NCBI RefSeq assembly: GCF_900104455.1
Contig: NZ_FNHB01000005.1
Coordinates: 124,001 to 188,000, forward strand
DNA length: 64,000 nt
Reading direction: 5' to 3'
Source of the DNA: Dendrosporobacter quercicolus
GTDB taxonomy: Bacteria > Bacillota > Negativicutes > DSM-1736 > Dendrosporobacteraceae
In this document: positions 1 through 8,540 of the stretch, piece after piece
Layout: each line of letters begins with the position of its first letter
How positions within the stretch are numbered: position 1 is the stretch's first letter
Made by a program: the position numbers and the translations under genes
The notes under the pieces: generated by a model
Seen by the model: only the letters and a program-made list of their open reading frames with translations
Databases searched by the model: none
Told to the model about the DNA's origin: nothing

Positions 1-1
1 T

Positions 2-961
2 CTGGGCAGGCAATTGCAGGCGGTGATTGCCGACAACAAAAGTGAGCCGTCCGAATCGGCAAACGCCATGACCAAGCTGGCAACTCAGGATCAGGCGGTG
101 GCTGTAACCGGCGTTTTCGCCAGCTCCAATGCCATTGCCGCCTCAAGTGTGGCTGAAGCCGTTAAAGTGCCCTTTTTGGCGGTTGGGGCAACAAATCCCA
201 AGGTAACTGTGGATGAAACAAGCGGAGCGGTCAAACAATATACTTTCCGGGTTTGCTTTATTGATCCGTTTCAAGGGACGGTTGGCGCAAATTTCGTGCT
301 GAATACCCTGCAATTAACCAAAGCCGCCATACTGGTGGACAACAGCAGTGATTACAGCAAGGGACTGGCGGCTTTCTTTAAAGAAGCCTTTGCCAAAGGC
401 GGCGGCAGAATTCTGGCTGAAGAGGCCTATCTGCAAAAAGATCAGGATTTTAAAACGGTTTTAACTAAGGTAAAGGCACTGGAGCCTGAAATCATTTATG
501 TACCGGGTTATTATGAAGAAGTGGGCAAAATTGTCAGACAGGCCCGGGAACTGGGGATTACTGCGCCAATTGTGGGCGGCGACGGCTGGGATTCGCCCAA
601 GCTGCTGGAGGTCGCAACGGCGCCGGCGCTGAACAATACGTATTTTACCAACCACTACTCGGTAGAAGATACCAGCCCGGCTTCGCAGGCTTTTGTCGAC
701 GCTTATAAAAAAGAATACGGGCAAACGCCGGACGCGCTGGCGGTACTGGGGTATGACGCCGCCAATGTACTGATTGACGCCATCAAGCGGGCCAATAGCG
801 TTGAACCGGAAAAAATCCGGGATGCGCTGGCTGACACCAAGGATTACCCGGCCATTACCGGCCTGACCACGCTCAATGCCAGTCACGATGCGGTAAAAAG
901 CGCAGTTATCATTGAAATGAAAGATGGCCGGCAAATGTTTAAGGCTTCCGTTAAGCCTTAA
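2..961 (+). CDS. Branched-chain amino-acid type ABC transporter substrate-binding protein (5' partial)
   Basis: The frame is open to the left edge, so the signal peptide and true start lie outside the window; about 320 residues are visible. The sequence is a type I periplasmic-binding fold of the LivJ/LivK family, which captures branched-chain amino acids or related ligands outside the membrane for a Liv-type ABC importer. Family landmarks are the early VTGVFASSNA stretch and the late AVLGYDAANVLIDA segment that closes the second lobe. The gene ends at a TAA directly before a strong hairpin terminator, so it is the last gene of its unit. The ligand cannot be told from sequence; amides, urea or aromatic compounds are alternatives in this family. 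Confidence 0.9.
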   Translation: MGRQLQAVIADNKSEPSESANAMTKLATQDQAVAVTGVFASSNAIAASSVAEAVKVPFLAVGATNPKVTVDETSGAVKQYTFRVCFIDPFQGTVGANFVLNTLQLTKAAILVDNSSDYSKGLAAFFKEAFAKGGGRILAEEAYLQKDQDFKTVLTKVKALEPEIIYVPGYYEEVGKIVRQARELGITAPIVGGDGWDSPKLLEVATAPALNNTYFTNHYSVEDTSPASQAFVDAYKKEYGQTPDALAVLGYDAANVLIDAIKRANSVEPEKIRDALADTKDYPAITGLTTLNASHDAVKSAVIIEMKDGRQMFKASVKP

Positions 962-971
962 AACCCGGCTG

Positions 972-1032
972 AAAAACAATCAGGCTGTTTCGACCTGCCC
1001 AAGGTCGAAACAGCCTGATTGTTTTTGGGGGC
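972..1032 (+). terminator. Strong intrinsic terminator
   Basis: A perfect 25-bp inverted repeat (972-996 and 1002-1026) with a 5-nt loop begins 11 bases after the stop codon and ends in a T5 run. The A5/T5 flanks make it usable in both directions, and a minus-strand gene ends at 1087. Confidence 0.9.
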
Positions 1033-1086
1033 TAAGTCGGTAGCCAGCTAACGGGTATTTTTGACTTGGTTTGTATAAAATTTATT

Positions 1087-1766
1087 CTACCGTTTCGGTA
1101 TCTGATAACATTCTAAAGCCTTATTTAAATAATCCTTAAAAGGTTTAAGCGCACGGTATTTTTCAATTACAATGTCATAGAAACGTTCAGCAGTCAACAC
1201 CGTCTTATCGGCTATGAAGCTTTGAGCATACCAACTTTTATGCTTCAAATACTCGGCCTGGGGGTGGTCTATATCATTACCCTTTGGAACGCGTTTTAGC
1301 TTTTCCCCCAGGACTGTAAAATATTTGGTAAATGCATTTCCTGTCACGATTTTTTCGAATTCATTGCCGTGGTCTGCAATGTAGTCCCGTACTCGGTTGG
1401 CGGCTTCTTGCCAACCGGAGCCATAAAGTCCGCCAGCGACAAAAGACTGTTCACCCGGTCGGATACAAAGATAATAGCCTAAAGGAATAAACGGTTTTCC
1501 CCAAGGGGATAGGTGTGCTCTGAAAGCGGGATTGTAAGGCTTTTTATCACTGCTGAATCTAATATCGCGGTTCAGTCTGAAAATCAATTCTTGGGGGGAT
1601 GAGCTAAGAACATATTTTCCCAAACACCGATTCGTTGAGTTAATTCCAGCACAATATGTTCAAATACAGCGGTTGCCGCTTTCTTTGCTTCTTTGTGTTG
1701 ATGATACCATTCCCGGTTGTTGTTTGCCAAATCAGCTAAATAAGTCAGCAGTTGTATTGTTTCCAC
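1087..1766 (-). pseudogene. DUF2461 family protein, interrupted by a frameshift in a C6 tract
   Basis: Two overlapping minus-strand frames together make one DUF2461 protein. The upstream frame (1766-1584) carries the family N-terminus with NNREWYHQHK. The downstream frame (up to 1623, to 1087) carries IFRLNRDIRFSSDKKPY and GYYLCIRPGEQSFVAGG, both typical of the family. The switch falls on a six-C run (minus strand; G6 at 1593-1598 on plus). One extra C would join the frames as HPP-QELIF with no other change, giving about 226 residues, the usual size. The break is therefore either a homopolymer sequencing error, a recent mutation, or a phase-variable tract. Family function is unknown. The start codon at 1766 lies 2 bp downstream of the PPOX gene stop, so the two were probably co-transcribed. 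Confidence 0.8.
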
Positions 1767-1768
1767 AG

Positions 1769-2230
1769 CTAAACCTGCATTTCATGCTGAATTGGAATCG
1801 CCGTGTTTTTTGCAAAGTCAATCACATATCCCGCGCCTGTTTCCAACAGAATAAAGCTGGCGGAAACAGGGTTTACCCGTATCAGCCGCATAACTGGCTC
1901 CGCCGCATAACGGGCGAATTGTTGCGGGAGCTGCTTTTCCACAAAAGCGGCGATCAGCTTATTTGACGCGCTGCAAGGATGCTCAAGCAGTGTGGCGCAG
2001 CCTGTAATCTGGATAGCGTCGATACTCAAAGCAACCTGCGCATTTTGACTGATTTGTGTATATTTATTTGAGTCAGCTTCCGTGATGAAATAAAAACATC
2101 CGCCGTAAGTATAAATATTTACAGTCCGGGCGGCTACACCATCGCCGTTTCTAGTGGCAAGCACCATAATTTTATCTTGCCCGATTTGCTCCCGCAGTGT
2201 TTCCGTTGCTGTTCTTACTGTTTCATTCAT
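1769..2230 (-). CDS. Pyridoxamine 5'-phosphate oxidase family (FMN split-barrel) protein
   Basis: The 153-residue protein has the split beta-barrel pattern of small FMN- or F420-binding PPOX proteins: KIMVLATRNGDGVAARTVNIY near the start, then a FYFITEADSNKYTQI stretch and an NAQVALSI strand. The substrate is unknown; relatives bind flavin or heme and act in stress or redox metabolism. It is transcribed divergently from a WYL-domain regulator at 2334, with a perfect palindrome between them, which suggests direct control by that regulator. The DUF2461 gene follows 2 bp downstream. Confidence 0.85.
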   Translation of the reverse strand: MNETVRTATETLREQIGQDKIMVLATRNGDGVAARTVNIYTYGGCFYFITEADSNKYTQISQNAQVALSIDAIQITGCATLLEHPCSASNKLIAAFVEKQLPQQFARYAAEPVMRLIRVNPVSASFILLETGAGYVIDFAKNTAIPIQHEMQV

Positions 2231-2270
2231 TTGGCATCACTCCTGTTTTTTTTTCAGTATAACGCCTAAT

Positions 2271-2292
2271 CATTGACACCTATATGTCAATG
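2271..2292. promoter_or_regulatory. Palindromic operator candidate between the PPOX gene and the WYL regulator
   Basis: CATTGACA and TGTCAATG form a perfect 8-bp inverted repeat around the 6-bp spacer CCTATA, 41 bp before the regulator start and 41 bp before the PPOX start. The TGACA-N6-TGTCA form fits a dimeric HTH regulator. It is the natural binding site for the adjacent YafY-type protein; that assignment is inference. Confidence 0.65.
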
Positions 2293-2333
2293 ATTTATGC
2301 TGTACATAAAAAAACAAGGTTAGAAGTGATTAT

Positions 2334-3467
2334 GTGAAAATAGACAGGCTAATAGCAATCATCATGATTTTGCTGGAGCGTGAGAAAGTCAGCGCAAAAG
2401 ATTTAGCCCAAATGTTTGAAGTTTCAACACGCACGATTTATCGGGATTTAGAATCCATAAATCAGGCGGGAATTCCAATTTTAGCGACAGCCGGACCGGG
2501 CGGCGGCGCGGAAATTCTGAAAACATATAAAGTGGAAAAGCGGCTATTTTCCACAGCGGACATCACAACTTTGCTGTTGGGGCTGGGAAGTATCCAAAGC
2601 AATATTCCGGGTGATGCAATTGTCAATACCCTTGCCAAGGTAAAGGGCATGATTCCGCCGGACAAACAAAAAGAGTTTCAGTTTCGCGCCAACCAAATTA
2701 AAATTGACATAGCTCCGTGGTTACAGGCCGGAGGATTGTCCGATACGATTGAAACAATACAAACAGCGTTGGAGCACCAGTTTTGCTTGCGGTTTGATTA
2801 TCGGGATATTAGAAATCAAAAAAGCAACCGGAAAATAGAGCCTTACCGCCTGTTGCTGAAAGGTGAAGATTGGTACATTCAGGGCTATTGCCTGATACGC
2901 AACGATTTTAGAACATTCAAGCTATTGAGAATGCAAAATATCGGTATCCTGGAACAACCCTTTGAAATCCGCGATTTTCCTGCTGAAAGCCTGGATACGG
3001 TTGTCTTTAACGACAAAAGATTGGTCGCGGCTAAATTGCGCATCCATGAGGAAATCCGGGATATGATTATAGCCCGCTTCGGGGAAGCGTGTCTAATACC
3101 GGACGGAGCAAAATATTATATTGCTGACATCCATTTGCCGATAGATGATTTAGCCTGCCGTTATTTATTGGCTTTCGGCAATAAATGCGTATGCCTTGAA
3201 CCCGAAGCCATGAGGGAAGAAATGCGTAAACTTGCTGAAGAAATTTACTGCTTTTATCATTCAAGCACGGTAGGGAAATGCAAGCTATGTGTTAAGGCCG
3301 GGAATTTTGCAGATAATCGGCAAGCGGCTGATGCTCGATGTACAGCTCTTCGACGACGCCGTAGCCGTTCTTTAGGCGGACGGCGGCCACGCCTGTTTGT
3401 ACGGCGCGCTTCCGGTAAGCGGTTTCAGCGGCCGGTGCGCTGTCTTCAGGCAGATAATAACGTTTAA
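2334..3467 (+). CDS. YafY-type HTH/WYL-domain transcriptional regulator
   Basis: GTG start. Residues about 5-60 form a DeoR/HTH_11 winged helix (VSAKDLAQMFEVSTRTIYRD). Residues about 140-310 form a WYL ligand-sensing domain, with the eponymous motif as DWYIQGY around W179. These regulators bind palindromic operators and respond to small ligands or nucleic acids. It lies divergent to the PPOX gene and probably controls it and itself. Homology ends near residue 310; the frame then runs about 66 further residues (arginine-rich, low complexity) across the last 176 bp of the convergent gene. In the +1 frame a stop occurs at 3269, so the natural C-terminus may have been lost by a small indel. Confidence 0.85.
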   Translation: MKIDRLIAIIMILLEREKVSAKDLAQMFEVSTRTIYRDLESINQAGIPILATAGPGGGAEILKTYKVEKRLFSTADITTLLLGLGSIQSNIPGDAIVNTLAKVKGMIPPDKQKEFQFRANQIKIDIAPWLQAGGLSDTIETIQTALEHQFCLRFDYRDIRNQKSNRKIEPYRLLLKGEDWYIQGYCLIRNDFRTFKLLRMQNIGILEQPFEIRDFPAESLDTVVFNDKRLVAAKLRIHEEIRDMIIARFGEACLIPDGAKYYIADIHLPIDDLACRYLLAFGNKCVCLEPEAMREEMRKLAEEIYCFYHSSTVGKCKLCVKAGNFADNRQAADARCTALRRRRSRSLGGRRPRLFVRRASGKRFQRPVRCLQADNNV

Positions 3468-3843
3468 ACGGCAGGTCAACATGGACGTCGCCGCCCTGGG
3501 TATAGCGAACAGTTACTTTGACATACGGCGCTGCGGACGGACGAACGGCGCTTACGCCGGTAATGACCGCCCGGCCGCTCTGATCTGCGGCAACGATCGC
3601 ATAGGCGGTCTGGCCATAATTCAGTGCGGCCGGATCAAGCAGGGGGCCGGCGGGGTCTTTAAAACTCAGGTCAATATAGCGTCCGCGAAAAGCATCATGA
3701 GGATCGACCGGAGCGGTGGCCCAATAAAAACGCTGGCCGGTTTGGAGGATGTTTTCCCAGTGCCAGGCCATAGCTAACAGGGCAGCCAGTTGAATGACCG
3801 CGAGGCCAATAAGCAAAATGAAGCGCAGTTTGAACCTTTTCAT
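3292..3843 (-). CDS. GDYXXLXY-domain membrane-anchored protein
   Basis: The 183-residue protein has one N-terminal transmembrane segment (about residues 7-27) and an extracytoplasmic domain containing GRYIDLSF at residues 54-61, the GDYXXLXY motif with D replaced by R. Such proteins are commonly encoded next to DUF2157 or DUF4401 membrane proteins, as here, where the upstream gene overlaps by 4 bp. No biochemical role is established for the family. The 3' end overlaps the C-terminal tail of the convergent WYL regulator. Confidence 0.85.
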   Translation of the reverse strand: MKRFKLRFILLIGLAVIQLAALLAMAWHWENILQTGQRFYWATAPVDPHDAFRGRYIDLSFKDPAGPLLDPAALNYGQTAYAIVAADQSGRAVITGVSAVRPSAAPYVKVTVRYTQGGDVHVDLPFKRYYLPEDSAPAAETAYRKRAVQTGVAAVRLKNGYGVVEELYIEHQPLADYLQNSRP

Positions 3844-5135
3844 ACTGTCTCCTCACTTTTTTTCCGGCGTACGATCAGCAGATTTGTTACCAGGAAGGCA
3901 ATGCCCAGTATGACGAAAACCAACCCTCTGACGACAAAGCTGAAATCAATATCAAAAAAACGGGCGGCAATAAGCAGCGCCAGAAGCAGCAGGCCGGTAT
4001 TGACCCGGGTCAGGCTGGAACGGCGTATCCCGGCAGTAATCATACTAATGCTGAGGGCCAGCAGATAGCAGTTGAGTAAAACGGTGGCGGCAATTCCGCC
4101 GGGCTGGTAAAACTGCAGCAGGTAAGCGCCGCCGATGATCAGCGGGGCGACGGAATATTGCAGTTTACGCCAGCCGGCCTGACGGATCAGCCTGATACTG
4201 CCGCCCGCCGCCAGTATTGACAGCACTAGAATCAGGGACCCCTCCGCCAGGCTGACGCCGGAAATATCCCAGTGCAGGTAGCGCCAGCTGCTGTTGAAGG
4301 TCAGCAGATAGATTAACGCTAAGCTGCCGGTCAAGCCGATTGCCTGAAACGGCATTCGCCAGCGTTCACGGCTGGAATTAAACCAGAAAAGGCCCAGCAG
4401 AAAATTAACGGTAAATAACAGACTGTAGATAAGAAACGCCGATTCGCTGAAGTAACTTCCCCAAGCCGTCATAAAGCAGAAGTAAAAAACAAGGTTGGCC
4501 ATCCACAATAAGCTGATGGTGGTATTGGCATAACGGGCGGTTTGGACCAGCCGCCGGCAATAGGGAATGGCCAGAAGCAGGAACAGCCAGACCAGCTGGT
4601 GCTCCGGGGAATACCGGCCGGCGGATGACCAGGCGGCAACTCCCAGCAGATATAAGCCGGCCACAACATCAGATTCCAGGAGATAGATCAGCGGCAGGGA
4701 CAGGAGCAGCCAGTTGCGCAAAAACATTGCCGTGTCCTCAGTCAGGTGGTACGTCTGGCCGACAAGCGCCATTGCCGTGCCAAGCATCAACGCCTGCAGC
4801 GTAGCAGTGCATTCCCGCCATACGCGGCTGTCCGGCTTGTAATGCAGCGCCAGCCCGGCGAGAAGCTGAGCGGCGGCCAGTAAGCCCGCCGCAATTGCCA
4901 AACGGACGCCTTTGGTCAGTTGGGGCCAATTGTGGGCTAGAATTAACATGACGCCCAACCCGACCAAAATGACGCCAATGACGCCGAAAATCAGCAGCGC
5001 CCGTCTGGCGCCTGACGTTTCCTCCAGCGGTCCGTAATGTTTTTTCAGGCTTTCGGCGCTGGACGGTGTTAGTACGCCTTTGGCGACAAGTTCAGGCAGT
5101 TCTTGATACAGCCATTTCACAGCCTTTTTGTTCAT
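3840..5135 (-). CDS. DUF2157 domain polytopic membrane protein
   Basis: Starting at the ATG at 5135 (AAGGAGAC about 10 bases upstream), the protein has about 431 residues. An N-terminal soluble segment with the DUF2157 signature (KWLYQELPELVAKGVLT) is followed by roughly ten to twelve hydrophobic helices, starting with FGVIGVILVGLGVMLILAHN. An in-frame start 69 bp upstream lacks a good ribosome site. It overlaps the GDYXXLXY gene by 4 bp (ATGA-type coupling), so the two proteins probably form a membrane complex. Function is unknown. Confidence 0.85.
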   Translation of the reverse strand: MNKKAVKWLYQELPELVAKGVLTPSSAESLKKHYGPLEETSGARRALLIFGVIGVILVGLGVMLILAHNWPQLTKGVRLAIAAGLLAAAQLLAGLALHYKPDSRVWRECTATLQALMLGTAMALVGQTYHLTEDTAMFLRNWLLLSLPLIYLLESDVVAGLYLLGVAAWSSAGRYSPEHQLVWLFLLLAIPYCRRLVQTARYANTTISLLWMANLVFYFCFMTAWGSYFSESAFLIYSLLFTVNFLLGLFWFNSSRERWRMPFQAIGLTGSLALIYLLTFNSSWRYLHWDISGVSLAEGSLILVLSILAAGGSIRLIRQAGWRKLQYSVAPLIIGGAYLLQFYQPGGIAATVLLNCYLLALSISMITAGIRRSSLTRVNTGLLLLALLIAARFFDIDFSFVVRGLVFVILGIAFLVTNLLIVRRKKSEETV

Positions 5136-5291
5136 AGGCTTAAGTCTCCTTGTATGGTTAGGTGCTAAAGGGATGTCCTGAAATGCTGCGGCATTTTTAG
5201 ACATCCCTTATTCTTTGCTACGATTATACCTTTTCATTTGCCTAAGCGCAACCGGGATTTGCGCTTGTTTTACCGCACTCGAGTGCAAGGG

Positions 5292-5975
5292 TTAAGAAAA
5301 TTGTCTGGCGATTAGGCTGACCGTTAGACTGACCATGCATAACAGTGCGGCGTAGTCCGGCGGGGAAAGCCGTACCCGGCTTTTAAAGCTGCAGCTTTTA
5401 CGGTTGGCGAACCCGCGCAGTTCCAGGCTTAAGGCCATAGTTTCCGAACGGCTGACAGCTTTCAGGACCAGCGGTTTGACAATGGCTGCGTAAGCAAGCA
5501 GTCTTTTGACCGGATTGCCGTGCGGCGAATAACCCCGGCAGGCCTGGGCTTCCTGGATGGCTTTGCTTTCACTGAGGAAATCGGGAATAAACCGGAGGGC
5601 GGCGGTCAGCATAAACGCGTACTCGTGGGGAACGCGGCATTGCGCAACCAGCGCTACCGACAAATCCTGCATTCTGGTGGTGGCGAGAAGAATAAAAAAG
5701 ACCAGGGTCATTGCGACCATTTTGAGGGCTGTAACCACTGCCAGATGAGTATCGCCGCTTAAACCGTACTGTATAGCCGCCAGTATGGCGGCAAACAGGA
5801 TTAAGCCGGCAACGCCTCGATAAACAGTTTTACCGACTTTTGCACATAGCAGCAGGAGAAACTGGCCGATGATAAGCAGGGCCAAAGCCGGAACCGATTG
5901 CAGTAAAATTGACCAAAGGGTGACAAAAACAGTAAATAGGAGCTTCGTTAAAGGCGCGAATTTTGGCATGCTCAA
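5292..5975 (-). CDS. ecfT: ECF transporter transmembrane subunit EcfT
   Basis: The 227-residue membrane protein belongs to the CbiQ/EcfT family. It couples the S component to the ATPases of an energy-coupling factor importer. It has four to five hydrophobic segments and the two cytoplasmic coupling-helix motifs with an Arg-Gly pair, AQACRGYS and SLELRGFA, that dock into the ATPase dimer. It is the last gene of a four-gene operon and overlaps the upstream ATPase gene by 4 bp. Since the operon carries its own S component behind a T-box, it is probably a dedicated (group I) ECF system. Confidence 0.9.
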   Translation of the reverse strand: MSMPKFAPLTKLLFTVFVTLWSILLQSVPALALLIIGQFLLLLCAKVGKTVYRGVAGLILFAAILAAIQYGLSGDTHLAVVTALKMVAMTLVFFILLATTRMQDLSVALVAQCRVPHEYAFMLTAALRFIPDFLSESKAIQEAQACRGYSPHGNPVKRLLAYAAIVKPLVLKAVSRSETMALSLELRGFANRKSCSFKSRVRLSPPDYAALLCMVSLTVSLIARQFS

Positions 5976-6784
5976 TTCCTCCCCAGGCGCGGGCCGAGTT
6001 GATCAATAAGCTGACTGACGGTAAAGGCCGGCGCGATGCCGAAACCGGACAAAGCCTGGGATATGGTTAGCGCCGCCGGCTGAGACAGCCCCCATTGCTG
6101 CAGCCGGTCATCGGCAAACAGTTCGGCGGTGACGCCGTCAAAAACCTTGCTGCCCTGGGCCATGACAATGACTCTCTGGGCGTAAGCGGCGAGGATATCC
6201 ATATCATGGGTGATCAGGACAATGGTTTTGCCCTGGCTATGCAGCCGGCTCAGTAATTCCAGCAGCCGGCGGCGCTCCCGGGCATCCTGCCCGCTGGTCG
6301 GTTCATCAAGAATAACCATCCCGGGCTGCATTGACAAGGCGGAAGCAATGGCAAGACGCTGTTTCTGGCCTCGGGAAAGTGTGGAGGGATGAGTCGCGGC
6401 CAAACCGGTCAGGCCGGTAACCTGCAGCGCTTCACCGACATAAGCCTCAATCTGCTGCGGCGTATAGCCTAACTGTTCAGGGCCATAACCCACTTCAGCC
6501 CTGACGGTATCCCGGAATATCTGCCGGTCCGGATGTTGAAACACATAGCCGATATGGCGGGCCATGTCGGCGGGAGTACATTGTTGCGTGTTCTTTCCCT
6601 GAAACAGAATTTCTCCGCTTACCGGTTTTTTTAAAGCCATCAGCAACCGGGTAAGCGTAGTTTTGCCGCTGCCGTTGCGTCCGGCTACAGCCAGAAACTC
6701 ACCGGGGCGGATGACCAGAGATACGTTGCGGATCGCTCTGGTCTGGGCTTTATAGCCAAAATCAACGGCGTGTAATTCAAACAT
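5972..6784 (-). CDS. ECF transporter ATP-binding subunit (second ATPase)
   Basis: ABC ATPase of 270 residues with Walker A GRNGSGKTT at residues 35-43, Q-loop in YVFQHPDRQ, Walker B VILDEP followed by TSGQDAR, and the H-loop LITHDMD. The ABC signature reads LSRGQKQR instead of the usual LSGGQ. In a heterodimeric ECF pair such a substitution can mark an asymmetric, less active ATP site. It overlaps the upstream ATPase gene by 8 bp and the EcfT gene by 4 bp, so expression is translationally coupled. Confidence 0.9.
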   Translation of the reverse strand: MFELHAVDFGYKAQTRAIRNVSLVIRPGEFLAVAGRNGSGKTTLTRLLMALKKPVSGEILFQGKNTQQCTPADMARHIGYVFQHPDRQIFRDTVRAEVGYGPEQLGYTPQQIEAYVGEALQVTGLTGLAATHPSTLSRGQKQRLAIASALSMQPGMVILDEPTSGQDARERRRLLELLSRLHSQGKTIVLITHDMDILAAYAQRVIVMAQGSKVFDGVTAELFADDRLQQWGLSQPAALTISQALSGFGIAPAFTVSQLIDQLGPRLGRN

Positions 6785-7640
6785 TGGCGGCCCCTCTCTT
6801 ACTCAGGCAGGCTGACAGTTCCGCAATGGCCGACTGTTCAGTCCGCCAGGCTGACAGTTGAAGGCCTGTCTGCGCTTCCAGGGCTAATTTTAAACGCCAA
6901 AGCGGCGGCAAAGCTTCCGGGGTGAGCTCATTGGTCCACATGTAGGTCAAAACTGCGTCCGGGGAGCCGGCTTGTATCAGCCTGCCGTCATTCAGCAGAA
7001 TGAATTGATCAGCGTAAGGCAGTACCTGGGCGATATCATGCTCGACGACGATGATGGTCAGACCCTTCTGACGCTTAAGTTCATCCAGTAATTTATACAG
7101 CGCCCGCGTTCCTTCCGGATCAAGGGCCGAAGCGGGTTCATCCAGCACCAGAATAGACGGATCAGCAGCCAGCACACTGGCAATCGCCAGGCGTTGTTTT
7201 TGCCCGCCCGACAATGAGGCGACTTCAGCCTGTTCGTAACCGGCAAGACCGACGGTAGCCAGTGTTTGACTGATGCAAGCAAGGACTTTTTCCTCTTCCA
7301 GGCCCAGATTTTCTAAACTAAAAGCAATTTCTTCCTCTACCGTCATTGTCACAAGCTGTACTTCATAGTCCTGTAAAACACTGCCGACAGTTTGCGCCAG
7401 TTCGGGCATTGTACTGTCCGCCGCTGAAACGGCATTGACCGATACCGAGCCGGCCAGACTGCCGCCGAAATAATGAGGGACGGCTCCGGCCAGCGCCAGG
7501 CAGAGTGTGGTTTTACCAGCCCCGCTGGGACCGAGAATTACGGCAAAGGAGCCTTGATCAACTGTGATGTTTATGTTGTCAAGTACTTTATGAGGATGAT
7601 GATAAGCATAACTAAAGTTTTCTATTTTGATCGCCGGCAT
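6777..7640 (-). CDS. ECF transporter ATP-binding subunit (first ATPase)
   Basis: Starting at ATG 7640, preceded by GGAAAGGA, the protein has 287 residues. Walker A is GPSGAGKTT at 37-45, the signature is the canonical SLSGGQKQR, and Walker B is ILVLDEPASALDPEG. It is the catalytic partner of the LSRGQ-type ATPase downstream. The start lies inside the end of the S-component gene (29-bp overlap). Its C-terminal region continues about 60 residues beyond the ATPase core, as in EcfA subunits that dimerise there. Confidence 0.9.
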   Translation of the reverse strand: MPAIKIENFSYAYHHPHKVLDNINITVDQGSFAVILGPSGAGKTTLCLALAGAVPHYFGGSLAGSVSVNAVSAADSTMPELAQTVGSVLQDYEVQLVTMTVEEEIAFSLENLGLEEEKVLACISQTLATVGLAGYEQAEVASLSGGQKQRLAIASVLAADPSILVLDEPASALDPEGTRALYKLLDELKRQKGLTIIVVEHDIAQVLPYADQFILLNDGRLIQAGSPDAVLTYMWTNELTPEALPPLWRLKLALEAQTGLQLSAWRTEQSAIAELSACLSKRGAANV

Positions 7641-8208
7641 GATTGATTTCCTTTCCGTCAAACAGCTTTTTTGCTGGGAAGTATAAGAGCTGTGTAATGA
7701 TCCCATTGATCGCGGCTGTCATCAAGACAACCGGCAGCATGGCATACAGGTACACCGGCAGGGGCAGCGACAACACTATTTTCAGGGTAGTGATAAAGGT
7801 CAGGCCACTGGCGATGGTAGTGATAAATCCGATTACGCCCGGCTTCAGGCTAAGTTTTCCGATGGAGAAGTCAGATAATAAGACAACCAGCAGACTGCAG
7901 ACAATGGCGCCGACCGGTTCGCTTAATAAGTTTCCGTACGGAAAAGCTGATTTGGAAGTGGGAATGTTGATTGCGGCCGCTACCAGGCCAATGCCGAAGG
8001 CCTGGCCGGTGGACGGTCTGGTCAGATTAATGGCGATACAGTACATGGCAATCGTCCAGTTGGGGGTTATGCCGCCAATGCTGGGGCTGACCAAATGCAA
8101 AATTGCACCAATCGCCAGTAGTAACGTGGTAATGGTAACCCAGCGATAGGAACCGCCTTTGGTTTTTTCATAAATTTTCATTTCCGAAGTTGGCTTTTCG
8201 GGATTCAT
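7612..8208 (-). CDS. ECF transporter S component, probably tryptophan-specific (TrpP-like)
   Basis: Using the ATG at 8208 (AAGGAGG 10 bases upstream) the protein has 198 residues with about six membrane helices. The arrangement LLLAIGAILHLV, then ITPNWTIAMYCIAINL, then GLVAAAINIPTSKSAFPYGN resembles Bacillus TrpP (YhaG). As the S component it binds the substrate in the membrane and hands it to the EcfT/ATPase module encoded downstream. The gene sits behind a T-box leader with a probable TGG (Trp) specifier, which independently points to tryptophan. If the specifier reading is wrong the substrate would be another amino acid. Confidence 0.75.
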   Translation of the reverse strand: MNPEKPTSEMKIYEKTKGGSYRWVTITTLLLAIGAILHLVSPSIGGITPNWTIAMYCIAINLTRPSTGQAFGIGLVAAAINIPTSKSAFPYGNLLSEPVGAIVCSLLVVLLSDFSIGKLSLKPGVIGFITTIASGLTFITTLKIVLSLPLPVYLYAMLPVVLMTAAINGIITQLLYFPAKKLFDGKEINHAGDQNRKL

Positions 8209-8239
8209 CGCATTCGTCCTCCTTATTGCTTGAGTAAAA

Positions 8240-8540
8240 ACAAAAAAACCCCGTCCTATAAAGTATAGGGACGAGGTTTTAGCCCGCGGTACCACCCTGG
8301 TTAGCCATGATCGATCACAGCCCGGCTTTCAAGATACGGGAAATTTTCCGATATCCGCCTCCATTGTAACGGTGGAGAAACTCCGACAGCGCCTACCCCG
8401 CCGCCGGCGGCTCAGACTGTATCTATTAGGTCCATTCGACATGCTGAGCAGTGCCAATCTTCCACCGTCATTGGCTCGCTGAACTCTCCGGCAATGTGTA
8501 CTATTCCTAGTCATTGATGATTTAACTATTATTTAAACGA
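8240..8540 (-). promoter_or_regulatory. T-box leader (tRNA-sensing riboswitch), probable Trp specifier
   Basis: On the minus strand the leader has the AGTA-like and GAGAG elements, a GGTGGAAG apical loop, and the hallmark T-box GGGTGGTACCGCGGG (near 8281-8296). It ends in a terminator hairpin (about 8245-8280) with a T7 run. The Stem I 3' side reads GAATGGACC; taking the codon after GAA gives TGG at 8434-8432, tryptophan. Uncharged tRNA would stabilise the antiterminator and turn on the ECF operon. The bulge reads UGGU, which pairs perfectly with an A discriminator and only by wobble with the G73 usual in tRNA-Trp, so GGA or ACC remain possible specifiers. Confidence 0.9.

Noticed and set aside
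461-979. 172-codon minus-strand ORF near the left edge
   Set aside because: Antisense to the binding-protein gene and its C-terminus; no family similarity.
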